64,000 nt of DNA from Pandoraea commovens (GCF_902459615.1 NZ_CABPSA010000014.1:1-64000), one strand, 5' to 3'. Positions 54,034 to 63,622 are shown, numbered from the stretch's first letter. Program-made: numbers and translations. The notes: generated from the letters alone by a model not told the origin.

Positions 54034-54110
54034 CGTAAACGCACAAAGGGCCTCCTTATCGGGAAGCCCTTTTGTTTGTCCTCAGCGGAGCAACGGGGAG
54101 TCGAAGCATG
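54034..54110 (-). repeat. Duplicated tRNA-Ser terminator plus degenerate tRNA 3' end (candidate att site)
   Basis: The first 22 bases (54034-54055) are identical to 57411-57432, just downstream of tRNA-Ser. The hairpin core AAAGGGC...GCCCTTT and the bases GCGGAG at the tRNA 3' end are also repeated, after which similarity fades within the T-arm (GGGGAGTCGAA versus GGGGATTCGAA). The copy lies in the same orientation, 3.4 kb away. It is too short to be a functional tRNA and looks like the distal attachment site of an old island. The hairpin can still terminate the gene at 54193. Confidence 0.75.
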
Positions 54111-54192
54111 ACCCAGACGCCCAAAGAAACGAACATGCGGGGCGCACATTATCCTGCACGGGGCATCATACCTTTGCTCTCCCGCCTAAAAC

Positions 54193-54603
54193 TCAGTTAC
54201 CTCTATAGGTCGCATAACCGAACTGACTTAGAAGCAAAGGAATGTGGTAGTGCTGGGTTGCATCTACAACACGGAACATCACCGGAATTTCGGGGAAAAA
54301 CGTGTCCTGCTTCATCTTCCCAAAGTATTCCCCTGTTTTAAAGATCACGCGATATTCACCTTTGGTGAAGTGCTCACCCTTCGGGAACAGAGATCTGATT
54401 CGCCCTTGCGCATCAGTTTCGCCCGACGCAATTTTCTTCCACGCGTTTCCATTCATCCGCTCAAGCTCAACAACCACCCCAACAGGAGGTTTGCCGGTTT
54501 GCTGATCGAGGATATGCACACTAATCGGATTGACGTCCGCCATGGCTACGCGGACTGGCAGCAGACAAAAAGCAAGAACAACGAAAATGCATTTTTTCAA
54601 CAT
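54193..54603 (-). CDS. hiuH: Periplasmic 5-hydroxyisourate hydrolase (transthyretin-like)
   Basis: 136 residues. The signal peptide (about 1-22, CIFVVLAFCLLPVRVAMA) is followed by the HIUase fold: ISVHILDQQTGKPPVGVVVE with the active-site His, GRIRSLFP with the Arg, and the C-terminal YHIPLLLSQFGYATYRGN. The family's last residues are normally YRGS; Ser is Asn here. The reaction converts 5-hydroxyisourate, the urate oxidase product, towards OHCU. No other urate gene is nearby. GAGAGA precedes the ATG. Base composition is lower in GC than flanking DNA, consistent with the island. Confidence 0.92.
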   Translation of the reverse strand: MLKKCIFVVLAFCLLPVRVAMADVNPISVHILDQQTGKPPVGVVVELERMNGNAWKKIASGETDAQGRIRSLFPKGEHFTKGEYRVIFKTGEYFGKMKQDTFFPEIPVMFRVVDATQHYHIPLLLSQFGYATYRGN

Positions 54604-54826
54604 ACGTTATCTCTCAATGGTCAAAAATTACATATACAGCGCTAGACCAACCGGCGGGTTAATGTGTGCGTCACTCATCGTACGTGCTATCAACCCGCCA
54701 AAAGAGGGGAAATTCCCCAAATGCTAGGGTGCATTTGCCAAAGCAGAACTACGGACTGGGAGATCCGTGAATCACGCTTCGCAGCGTATGTAGAATGCGT
54801 CGTGTCGAGGCCAGCCCGGTGAACCT

Positions 54827-55126
54827 ATGATTCAGTTCGCATTACTTCTTGTTTCGGCGACTGCTCTCGTTGCGACGATCGTCGCGGCGGTAAGAGACGT
54901 TGATCACCGTCGATATTGGACGGTCTGTGCATGCTTCATCTTCGCAGGATTCGCATGTTGGATCGCGTTCGCTGCAATAGGATCGGAAGTCGACGCGCAA
55001 GGCGTTTTGCATGAGCCGTTCGCATTGGTGCCGGTGGGAATGTTGATGGTAGTCATTGGCGTAGTCGGCAGCTTGGTACGCGGAATCATGACGCTGTATC
55101 GCCGCCAATCGCGGGGCACCAAATGA
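54827..55126 (+). CDS. DUF3955-like small membrane protein
   Basis: 99 residues with three membrane segments (about 3-22, 33-53, 64-86). The segment AFAAIGSEVDAQGVLHEPFALVPVGMLMVVIG, read in parts, matches the DUF3955 pattern of a Gly-x-x-Val-Asp loop followed by EPF-x-L-x-P-x-G. Function unknown. It is within the lower-GC island; an 8-bp inverted repeat (54653-54660 with 54692-54699) lies upstream. Confidence 0.6.
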   Translation: MIQFALLLVSATALVATIVAAVRDVDHRRYWTVCACFIFAGFACWIAFAAIGSEVDAQGVLHEPFALVPVGMLMVVIGVVGSLVRGIMTLYRRQSRGTK

Positions 55127-55475
55127 AGAGGATGTTCTGCGATCAGCAGATCGTTCAACGTAGGCCGACTGTCTTCCTCCAGGGAAGCCCCGCGTCGTAG
55201 TCGTCAGCGGTTTCCGTTGGTGGCAGACGTTGGAACAGTCAGGTGAGTAAGCATCCGACCATTGGGTGGCATCCGAAATTTCCGTGCCGCAAACAGTGGT
55301 TTAGTCGTCGTTACAACCTCGTATCAGTCGACTCTAGCTACGATTTTCGCCAAGAAGCCACAATCCAACCGCCCGCCCAACGCCTGCCCCTCGACATACA
55401 ATCATCCCCCACATCGCCCCGGCGACATGGACGAATTCGTAGGAGGATCATTGATGCACAACGAGGCGCAACCCC
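55127..55475. other. Gene-free stretch inside the island
   Basis: About 350 bases with no ORF that has both a start site and protein-like composition. No tRNA, strong hairpin or insertion-sequence end was found. It may be degraded coding DNA. Confidence 0.4.
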
Positions 55476-55940
55476 ATGTCTCCCGCAACTAAATGGGTGC
55501 TGCTTGAAGCGTTGCTACCGCTCTTCGGAGCAACGTTGATTTATGGGTTTCTTGGGGCAGCCAAGTGGCTGGTGACACCTGCATGCAGGCGGGTGAAATG
55601 GGCGTGGGGCCAAGCGTTCGATTCAATGGGGTGGTTGTACGGCGGGGCTATTCTTGCCGTTCAGTCGGGACTCAGGGGAGTCGACCACTCCGTAAGCGGA
55701 CAAAACTCGATTGCTGTATGGATTTGTTTCGGCACCGCTCTTCTTTGCGGCGCTGTTGTGGCCGCAGGCATGATTACCCGAGGGGAAATTCCAGAATGGA
55801 AGCCGCCCGGTATCCTGATAGTATTTACCTGCGTTCTGATGGCAGTCATCGTTGTTTCGGCCTACAACGTTCAGGACGCAACATTAGTCAATGGAGTCGA
55901 TAATGTCCGCCACACCGACGCGCAAACGACTTGCCGCTAG
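55476..55940 (+). CDS. Hypothetical membrane protein of the island
   Basis: 154 residues, unrecognised. Four membrane segments are likely (about 8-30, 50-66, 78-98, 110-130: LLPLFGATLIYGFLGAAKWL, WICFGTALLCGAVVAAG, ILIVFTCVLMAVIVVSAY). GAGG lies upstream of the ATG. Its last 38 bases overlap the next ORF in another frame. Confidence 0.55.
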   Translation: MSPATKWVLLEALLPLFGATLIYGFLGAAKWLVTPACRRVKWAWGQAFDSMGWLYGGAILAVQSGLRGVDHSVSGQNSIAVWICFGTALLCGAVVAAGMITRGEIPEWKPPGILIVFTCVLMAVIVVSAYNVQDATLVNGVDNVRHTDAQTTCR

Positions 55941-56175
55941 CGCATCCAGAGCGCGCTCAATCCGTAGGACAAGTCTAGGATCCAGCCGCGCGCTATCCCC
56001 CATACCCCAACGCCAGACACCTTCTAGCGGATTGATCAAGATAGTGACTACGCTCACGGGGGCAACCGCCGTCGGCCTAGGTACGACGGTGCTTACTCCC
56101 AGCGCAATCGTTACCGTGATTGCAATGATCGTAGGACTCATTGGAAGCGGGCTCCTGGTCAAACGGTACGGATAA
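55903..56175 (+). CDS. Small hypothetical protein with C-terminal hydrophobic segments
   Basis: 90 residues from ATG 55903 with GGAG six bases upstream. The N-terminal half is basic (TRKRLAASASRARSIRR). The C-terminal half has two hydrophobic stretches (VTTLTGATAVGLGTTVL, IVTVIAMIVGLIGSGLLV). It overlaps the preceding gene by 38 bases in another frame, and a good intrinsic terminator follows 22 bases after its stop. The overlap and terminator favour a real short gene; no family is recognised. Confidence 0.5.
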   Translation: MSATPTRKRLAASASRARSIRRTSLGSSRALSPIPQRQTPSSGLIKIVTTLTGATAVGLGTTVLTPSAIVTVIAMIVGLIGSGLLVKRYG

Positions 56176-56325
56176 CATTAGCGGTTTGCACACGTCAACG
56201 GAGCCATTGGGCTCCGTTTTCGTTTCCGGATGCGCCAAAACTCGTCCAGTCTCAAGCAACTGGACGAGCGCAGCATCCCCTGATCGCAAATGATCAATCC
56301 AAACTGACGTGTCGACCAGAATCAT
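56077..56325 (-). pseudogene. Truncated VapC-like PIN toxin
   Basis: Only the first ~33 residues (MILVDTSVWIDHLRSGDAAL, then VQLLETGRVLAHP) match VapC toxins, including the first PIN aspartate (VDTSVW). At about 56226 the frame runs into unrelated sequence (the terminator of the plus-strand genes), and the remaining PIN acidic residues are missing. A full VapC has about 130 residues. The ATG lies five bases after the antitoxin-like stop, as in intact vapBC operons. Confidence 0.8.
56197..56225 (+). terminator. Intrinsic terminator of the island small-gene pair
   Basis: A 9-bp perfect stem (56197-56205 with 56210-56218) and 4-base loop are followed by TTTTCGTTT on the plus strand. It ends the unit 55476-56175. 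Confidence 0.85.
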
Positions 56326-56330
56326 GCGGG

Positions 56331-56521
56331 CTACGTTTGGCGTCGAGGAATGTCACCAAGGTCAGCCTCGTTCCCACTCAAACGCGCCAAGCGGCGGGCG
56401 CTCTCACGCTCGATCAATGCCTTAAGCGCTTCGCGGATCAGCGCAGACCTTTCCTGTAGGCCGGTGAAGGCTTGAGCCTTCGCCAAAAGATCATCATCAA
56501 GAGTCAATGTCGTTCGAATGT
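56331..56521 (-). pseudogene. VapB-like antitoxin remnant lacking a standard start
   Basis: Minus-strand frame ending TAG at 56331 reads IRTTLTLDDDLLAKAQAF, then TGLQERSALIREALKALIE and a charged tail to DIPRRQT, a typical ribbon-helix-helix VapB-type antitoxin of about 63 residues. The codon where Met is expected is ATT (56521-56519), and an in-frame TGA lies two codons upstream (56527-56525), so no ATG/GTG/TTG start is available. Either ATT is used inefficiently or the gene is dead, consistent with the broken toxin next to it. Confidence 0.75.
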
Positions 56522-56789
56522 TTCACCTCGTCAACAGTCCGTTAGCACGATTGCGGCATCGAATGATGTCCTGTTTTGAGCCGCACCATTCTCGCCTATT
56601 GCTCTCCCTAGTCACGCGCCTTATTCCAAACGAGAAGATATGAGGCTCCAACATCCCTCCAAGGAACCCCACATTCAACCGTACAGAAAACCCAAAAAAT
56701 CCTTCCAAGACAGTCAGTTATCAGTTCCAGGCAACCCTACATTTAACCCAACAAAACCTCATCGCGTTCTCGTCGACCAAGAAGAGTCC
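56522..56789. other. Gene-free lower-GC stretch
   Basis: No convincing ORF on either strand. Short ORFs here lack ribosome sites and have atypical composition. It lies between the antitoxin remnant and the phage-like ORF. Confidence 0.4.
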
Positions 56790-57047
56790 CTATTGAGACT
56801 TCGGAATAATCTGAATCTCAACGAGTGACCTAGAATGCGACTCCGAACGCGTGGTGCCCACAACGTCAGCTCGATAATCTTGCTCCTGTCGCGCTCCAAA
56901 CGCGGCCGGGTTTGGCGACCCGATTGATGCTTTACTAGGGCACACAGCCGCGCAGTTTGCGGCTTTCGTGTGCGCTGTGCCACGCCTCGTTGTCAACGGG
57001 TGGGCCTGGATTAGGACACCTTCGGGTGTGCCGTTAATCCTAGTCAT
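56790..57047 (-). CDS. Phage Ash/Icd-like small ORF (tentative)
   Basis: 85 residues. RRGTAHTKAANCAAVCPS and GSPNPAAFGARQEQDYRADV resemble, from memory, small proteins annotated as Ash-family or Icd-like (host division inhibitor-like) in P4-type satellites and prophages. The DNA is unusually rich in hairpins, for example near 56938-56974. In P4 such ORFs overlap regulatory RNA of the immunity region. No strong ribosome site was seen. Identity needs a database search. Confidence 0.4.
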   Translation of the reverse strand: MTRINGTPEGVLIQAHPLTTRRGTAHTKAANCAAVCPSKASIGSPNPAAFGARQEQDYRADVVGTTRSESHSRSLVEIQIIPKSQ

Positions 57048-57073
57048 CAGCGGTTCGCCAACCTAGTCCAGTG

Positions 57074-57108
57074 CCCGCCCACCCCTGCGCAATGCAGCGG
57101 GTGGCGGG
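57074..57108. ncRNA. Structured leader or small-RNA candidate
   Basis: An imperfect GC-rich hairpin of about 14 bp (57074-57088 with 57094-57108, two bulges) lies between the Ash-like ORF and the divergent small gene at 57141. A second small hairpin (ACACC/GGTGT) lies near 57019-57032. Whether an RNA is made is unknown. Confidence 0.3.
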
Positions 57109-57140
57109 AATCTCAAATTGGCTAGTTAGAGGTGCCCCGC

Positions 57141-57362
57141 ATGACGCTTCATCTTCCCGCAGCTTCCCCAGTCCACGCTTCCGTCGACAAGCTCAACACG
57201 CTCTCCGAACGCATCCTTGCTCTCACGACGTGCACAGTCACGGATACCGGCAAGGAGGTCCCTCATCGATTCCTACTCGCGATCTTCGAAGAGCTTGGCG
57301 AAATGACTGTCGAAATGGCTTGCGAATGCCATAAGTTGAAAGCCGATTTTCTCGATGCGTAA
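57141..57362 (+). CDS. Small hypothetical protein beside tRNA-Ser
   Basis: 73 residues from ATG 57141, with AGAGG nine bases upstream. The predicted protein is mostly helical (HASVDKLNTLSERILALTT, HRFLLAIFEELGEMTVEMAC), with cysteines at the end (ACEC). Not recognised; its size and position suggest a phage or satellite gene of the island. Confidence 0.55.
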   Translation: MTLHLPAASPVHASVDKLNTLSERILALTTCTVTDTGKEVPHRFLLAIFEELGEMTVEMACECHKLKADFLDA

Positions 57363-57410
57363 TTGCCGCCTCGACTGTCGATAGCGCAGCGTTTTTTAGT
57401 TTTTGGACGA

Positions 57411-57450
57411 CGTAAACGCACAAAGGGCCTCCCAACTGGGAAGCCCTTTG
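57411..57450 (-). terminator. Terminator of tRNA-Ser, one copy of the island direct repeat
   Basis: The hairpin AAAGGGC...GCCCTTT with a middle stem CCC/GGG lies 9 bases beyond the tRNA 3' end in the direction of transcription. The 22 bases 57411-57432 are repeated exactly at 54034-54055. Confidence 0.75.
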
Positions 57451-57458
57451 TTTGTTCT

Positions 57459-57549
57459 TGGCGGAGAGAGGGGGATTCGAACCCCCGATAGGCTATTAAC
57501 CTATACACGCTTTCCAGGCGTGCGACTTAAACCGCTCATCCATCTCTCC
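57459..57549 (-). tRNA. tRNA-Ser(GGA)
   Basis: 91 bases including an encoded CCA (57461-57459). The acceptor stem GGAGAGA/TCTCTCC, a D-arm, anticodon arm CACGC-CTGGAAA-GCGTG with anticodon GGA, the long variable arm (TATAGG...CCTATC) typical of serine tRNAs, and T-arm GGGGG-TTCGAAT-CCCCC are all intact. It reads UCC/UCU codons. Its 3' side borders the decayed island. Confidence 0.95.
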
Positions 57550-57562
57550 TGAATGGTCGCGC

Positions 57563-57568
57563 ATTATA
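57563..57568 (-). promoter_or_regulatory. -10 box of tRNA-Ser promoter
   Basis: A perfect TATAAT on the minus strand lies 13 bases before the tRNA 5' end. The -35 region is not consensus. Confidence 0.55.
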
Positions 57569-57636
57569 GCAGGTCGGCGACAACATCTCACCCTCTTTCG
57601 TGAAATGCGGCGTCAAATTCCTTTGGATGCCCGTCC

Positions 57637-59655
57637 TTAGGGACGTCGGAGATGGTCTACAAGATGGCGGTCGCGCTCGCTCGGGCGTCCGCCCAGCAAG
57701 CTAAACACGATCGCCACCGCGAAGCCCACCGGCACGCCGAACGCCCCCGCCGAGATCGGGTCTACCCCCCACCATCGGGTGCCCGCGAAGCCCGTCAGGC
57801 GGGTGAAGAACGGATACGTCGTCATGATGTAGTACACACACACCAACAATCCACTGACCATCCCCGCCGTCGCGCCCAAACGCGTCGTCCGCTTCCAGAA
57901 CACCCCAAGCACCAGCGCCGGGAACAGACACGACGCCGCCAACGAAAACGCCGCCCCCACCAAAAACAAAATATTCCCCAGCTTCAACGACGTCACATAC
58001 GACGCAAACATCGCCACGCATAACAGCAATATCTTCGACGTCGTCACCCGCTTCTGACTCGACGCGTTCCGGTCCACCATGTGGAAGTAGACGTCGTGCG
58101 ACAACGCATTCGCAATCGTCAGCAACAGACCATCCGCCGTCGACAACACCGCCGCCAACGCGCCCGCCGCCACCAACCCCGATATCACGTAAGGCAGCCC
58201 CGCAATCTCCGGTCCCGCCAGCACCAACATGTCCGGCTGCATCCAGATCTCGCCCCACTGCACCACACCGTCGCGATAAACATCCGAGATATCCAGTTGC
58301 ACCGGCGTCGCGTGGCGCCATTGCGTCACCCATCCCGGCAGGTTGTCGTAACGCGCGCCAACCAGATGCAGCAACACGTCGTACTTGAGCATCACCGCCA
58401 ACGCTGGCGCACTCACATACAACAATGCGACGAAGAACAACGTCCAGCCTACCGAGCTACGCGCCCCCTGCACCGTCGCGGTCGTGCCGTAGCGCGTCAG
58501 GATGTGCGGCAAGCTCGCCGTCCCGATCATCAGACACACCATCAACAGCAAGAAATTCAGACGCTGCGAATTGCGCGTCGTGTCGTCACGCGCCGGGAAC
58601 GGCTCCGTCATTGCACGCGGCGGCTCGCTGCGCTCGACGTACTGGTTGCGCATCTCCAGCCACTGGTTCTGCGCCTCGCCCAGGTCCCGCGGAAACGCCT
58701 CCAGCTTCGCTTCGAGCACCTTCACATCCCGCAGCGGACCATTGCGACGCTTCGTGTCCAGCAACTGCCGCTCCAACTCCGCCCGCTCGCTGAAGAACGT
58801 ATCCGGCAACCCGTCCAGCCGACGCTGCATCTGCTCCGCCTGCTCCCGGTAGTAGTCGCGCACCTCCCGCTCCGGCACAGAATTGCGCAACTCCTTTTCC
58901 AGCACCTCGACCTTCGCCAGCGCCTCGCCGTAGCTGAACTGCGGGAACCAGCCATTGCCTGTCTGATGGCCGATCATCGCCGTCGGCACCAGAAACGCGG
59001 TGATCATAATGATGTACTGCGCCACCTGCGTCCAAGTCACGGCACGCATGCCACCCAGGAACGAGCAGACGAGAATGCCCGCCAGTCCAAAGAAAATCCC
59101 GATCGTGAACTCGACACCGATGAAGCGCGACGCGATCAGCCCCACACCCTGGATCTGCGCGACGAGATACACGAACGAACACAGAATCGTCGAGAAGACG
59201 CCCAACGCACGCACGAGATTGCTGTCGTATCGCGTGCCCAGGAAGTCGGGCACCGTATAGCGCCCCATCTTGCGCAAGTACGGCGCGAGCAAGAATGCCA
59301 CCAGACAATACCCGCCCGTCCATCCCATGACGTAAGCGAGGCCGTCGTATCCGGAGACGTAAAGCGAGCCCGCCAGGCCCATGAACGACGCAGCGCTCAT
59401 CCAGTCGGCTGCGCACGCCATGCCGTTGAACATCGGCGGCACGCGACGTCCGGCGACGTAATACTCGGCTGCGTCGGACGTGCGGGAGATAAGACCGATC
59501 ACCGCGTACACGGCAATCGTCACGAAAAGGAACGCGTAGCCGATCCACACGCCCGGGCCGTTGACGCGCTCAAGCAAGCCGATCATCAGCACGAACGCGA
59601 GAAATCCCGCCGTGTAATACAGGTAGTAGCGCAGCAACCTGCGCGTGAAACTCAT
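57637..59655 (-). CDS. VC_2705-type sodium:solute symporter, large subunit
   Basis: 672 residues, an SSS-family transporter with about 13 membrane segments. Blocks include YYVAGRRVPPMFNGMACAADWMSAASFMGLAGSLY and VSGLVAAGALAAVLSTADGLLLTIANALSHDVYF, which carries the sodium-site Ser/Thr region. Between membrane segments, about residues 245-345 form a charged coiled-coil insertion (LAKVEVLEKELRNSVPEREV, AELERQLLDTKRRN) not found in ActP or PutP. It overlaps its small-subunit gene by ATGA and lies in a unit with acs, so acetate or another short carboxylate is the likely substrate. Confidence 0.92.
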   Translation of the reverse strand: MSFTRRLLRYYLYYTAGFLAFVLMIGLLERVNGPGVWIGYAFLFVTIAVYAVIGLISRTSDAAEYYVAGRRVPPMFNGMACAADWMSAASFMGLAGSLYVSGYDGLAYVMGWTGGYCLVAFLLAPYLRKMGRYTVPDFLGTRYDSNLVRALGVFSTILCSFVYLVAQIQGVGLIASRFIGVEFTIGIFFGLAGILVCSFLGGMRAVTWTQVAQYIIMITAFLVPTAMIGHQTGNGWFPQFSYGEALAKVEVLEKELRNSVPEREVRDYYREQAEQMQRRLDGLPDTFFSERAELERQLLDTKRRNGPLRDVKVLEAKLEAFPRDLGEAQNQWLEMRNQYVERSEPPRAMTEPFPARDDTTRNSQRLNFLLLMVCLMIGTASLPHILTRYGTTATVQGARSSVGWTLFFVALLYVSAPALAVMLKYDVLLHLVGARYDNLPGWVTQWRHATPVQLDISDVYRDGVVQWGEIWMQPDMLVLAGPEIAGLPYVISGLVAAGALAAVLSTADGLLLTIANALSHDVYFHMVDRNASSQKRVTTSKILLLCVAMFASYVTSLKLGNILFLVGAAFSLAASCLFPALVLGVFWKRTTRLGATAGMVSGLLVCVYYIMTTYPFFTRLTGFAGTRWWGVDPISAGAFGVPVGFAVAIVFSLLGGRPSERDRHLVDHLRRP

Positions 59656-60203
59656 CGGTAGGTCTGCGCCGAGGCGGCGCGAGTGGAAGCACTGCCAGCG
59701 CTACGTGATGTGGCGGGTGCCATCGCGCGCTCAAGTGTGTCGTCCGGCAAGCCGAGACTGTCACGACGCGCCTCGCGCAACTTGTGCAACGCATCGCGGT
59801 AACGCGCATCGTTGAGACGCTGCATCAACGCGTAGACGATGATCAGCCCAATGTCGATCAGGATCGAGCCTTGCGCCCCCATGTAGAACGGCAATGGCCA
59901 TCCCGCGATTCGCACCGACGCCCACTCGCGCGCCCAGAACTGCGGGACGAAGGTCACGACAAAACCAATCACCATCAGCACCGCGACCAGCCACAACGTG
60001 CGACGCCAATGACGCGCCGCAATTGCGGCGGCTTCGCCATGCCAGTCGATGTCGATTTCAGCGCAGGACAAAGGGAGCGAGCCAACAGAGTTTTGCGAAC
60101 GCGGCCTGCCCTCCGACATGACGTCAGAGGGCAGGCCGTTGGCATCGTGGGTCTGCGGCGCAGCAGCATTACCCTGCGCGCCGGGCCGCGAGCGTTTCGT
60201 CAT
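59652..60203 (-). CDS. DUF4212 symporter small subunit
   Basis: 183 residues. The conserved core is about 63-140: HWRRTLWLVAVLMVIGFVVTFVPQFWA, GWPLPFYMGAQGSILIDIGLIIVYALMQRLN, with two membrane helices. This small partner is always paired with VC_2705-type symporters. The N-terminal ~50 residues are not part of the family core, and the DNA encoding them contains a 12-bp perfect inverted repeat, so the true start may be downstream (for example ATG at 60119). It lies 28 bases after acs. Confidence 0.85.
   Translation of the reverse strand: MTKRSRPGAQGNAAAPQTHDANGLPSDVMSEGRPRSQNSVGSLPLSCAEIDIDWHGEAAAIAARHWRRTLWLVAVLMVIGFVVTFVPQFWAREWASVRIAGWPLPFYMGAQGSILIDIGLIIVYALMQRLNDARYRDALHKLREARRDSLGLPDDTLERAMAPATSRSAGSASTRAASAQTYR
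60102..60138. repeat. Perfect 12-bp inverted repeat near the DUF4212 gene start
   Basis: CGGCCTGCCCTC (60102-60113) and its complement (60127-60138) flank a 13-base centre. On the minus-strand transcript this forms a very stable hairpin between acs and the DUF4212 core, with no T-run after it. It may limit the ratio of transporter to enzyme or protect mRNA ends. Confidence 0.8.
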
Positions 60204-60231
60204 TGCAGGCGCAACGGAATCGAACCCGCGC

Positions 60232-62214
<1,983 letters not shown>

Positions 62215-62461
62215 GAGTTGTCCCCTCTTATGGATATGCAAATACCATTGCAATCAAGCCAAAACAAATCGCTAACGTCTCCTAACGTCACATTAAGACG
62301 AGCGACTTACTAACGCCTTACACTGGTGCATTCGACTCCCGTGCCTTGCGTGCGGGACTCACGCAGAACGCGTTGTCGCAGTGCAGCAAAGTGTGGCGTA
62401 ATCGCTACAATCCTACGCTTATCACCCTCGTCCCGCCACCCCGGAATCGCCCGGAGCGCCC
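62215..62461. promoter_or_regulatory. Divergent acs / EamA promoter region
   Basis: About 250 bases separate the two divergent genes. On the plus strand TACAAT (62406-62411) could serve as a -10 box for the EamA gene; a consensus -35 is not evident. On the minus strand, GACGTTAG is repeated within 10 bases (near 62275-62292) upstream of acs. Confidence 0.3.
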
Positions 62462-63466
62462 GTGAATTCGACATCTACGCCTCAAACAACCAGTCACAAC
62501 CCTGCGGCCAAGCACGTCGCACCGACCGGCACCGACCGCCTGTTTGCCCGCTTTCCGAGTTTCGCGCTGGCGCTGGCGATGACGTTCGTCGGCACGAATG
62601 TCGGGATCGGCAAGACGATGGTCGCCGTCATGCCGGTGGCCGCGTTCGCACTCTGGCGCTTCGTCATCGCCATCATTGCGCTTGCGCCGCGCTACCGTCC
62701 CTCGGCCATGCGACGCGTCACCCGCAGCCAATGGGGCCACCTCTTCGTGCAGACGTTCTTCGGCACATTCCTCTTCACATTACTCATGCTCTACGGCGTG
62801 CGCATGACGACGGCCACGGCGGCCGGGGTCATCACCGCCACGCTGCCTGCCTGCGTGGCGCTGCTGTCCTGGGCCGTGCTGCGCGAACACCCGTCGCGAC
62901 GCACGCTCGTCAGCATCGGGCTGGCGATTGCCGGGGTGGCGCTGCTCAATGCCTCGCGCAGCGACGTCCACGGTGCGAGCGGGGCCGACGCCAGCAGCGG
63001 CGCATGGCTGGGTAACGCGCTGGTGCTGGGGGCGGTGGTCTGCGAAGCGATTTACGTGATCGTCTCGAAGCGCCTCGCGGCGGAACTCTCGGCCATCGAC
63101 ATCTGCGCCTATACGCATCTGATCGGCGGCGCGCTGATGCTGCCGCTGGGCATCGTCGGGCTGATGGCGGTGGATTACTCAGCCCTCACACCCGGTCACT
63201 GGGCGCTTATCGTCTGGTACGGTCTCGCCGCCAGCGTCTTCTCGTTCTTCCTGTGGATGCGCGGGATTCGTCACGTCAGCGCGCAGCTTGCGGGGGTCTT
63301 CACGGCGATGGTGCCGGTCGCGGCTACGGCCTACGGCGTGATATTTCTGGGCGAGCGGTTGTCCGTCGCCCAAGGCAGTGCGCTGGCGTTGACGGTCGCG
63401 GGGATCGTGCTCGCGGCGCTGCCGTCCGCCGGTTCGCGAAAGACGCTATTGCCAGCCCGGGACTGA
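62462..63466 (+). CDS. EamA-family (DMT) transporter
   Basis: 334 residues from GTG 62462 with GGAG upstream. Ten membrane segments in two EamA repeats (about 35-155 and 180-320; ALWRFVIAIIALAPRY, TAAGVITATLPACVALLSWAVLREHPSRR, SAQLAGVFTAMVPVAATAYGVIFLGERLS). Drug/metabolite exporter superfamily; substrate unknown. Confidence 0.9.
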   Translation: MNSTSTPQTTSHNPAAKHVAPTGTDRLFARFPSFALALAMTFVGTNVGIGKTMVAVMPVAAFALWRFVIAIIALAPRYRPSAMRRVTRSQWGHLFVQTFFGTFLFTLLMLYGVRMTTATAAGVITATLPACVALLSWAVLREHPSRRTLVSIGLAIAGVALLNASRSDVHGASGADASSGAWLGNALVLGAVVCEAIYVIVSKRLAAELSAIDICAYTHLIGGALMLPLGIVGLMAVDYSALTPGHWALIVWYGLAASVFSFFLWMRGIRHVSAQLAGVFTAMVPVAATAYGVIFLGERLSVAQGSALALTVAGIVLAALPSAGSRKTLLPARD

Positions 63467-63514
63467 ATCGGACACGGTGCCGTCCTCAAGACGTTGTAAA
63501 ATGCCCGCCATGCC

Positions 63515-63535
63515 GGATAGCGCGCCGCGCTATCC
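63515..63535. repeat. 9-bp hairpin upstream of the UPF0114 gene
   Basis: GGATAGCGC (63515-63523) and its complement (63527-63535) form a perfect stem with a 3-base loop. There is no T-run. It lies between the EamA and UPF0114 genes and could be a leader structure. Confidence 0.5.
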
Positions 63536-63622
63536 GTGCCCGTGCACTTTGCTTGCGATTTGCGTAACCGATAACTAGAGCCCGCGTCACGAGGCGCAGG
63601 TCTACACCCCGTCAAATTAGCC

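Noticed and set aside
54081-54120. A second tRNA-Ser gene
   Set aside because: Only part of the acceptor and T-arm resembles the tRNA; there is no anticodon arm.
55243-55539. 98-residue plus-strand ORF
   Set aside because: No ribosome site, atypical composition, and overlap with the better-supported membrane-protein gene at 55476.
56523-56708. 61-residue minus-strand ORF
   Set aside because: No ribosome site or family resemblance; the opposite-strand ORF here is equally poor.
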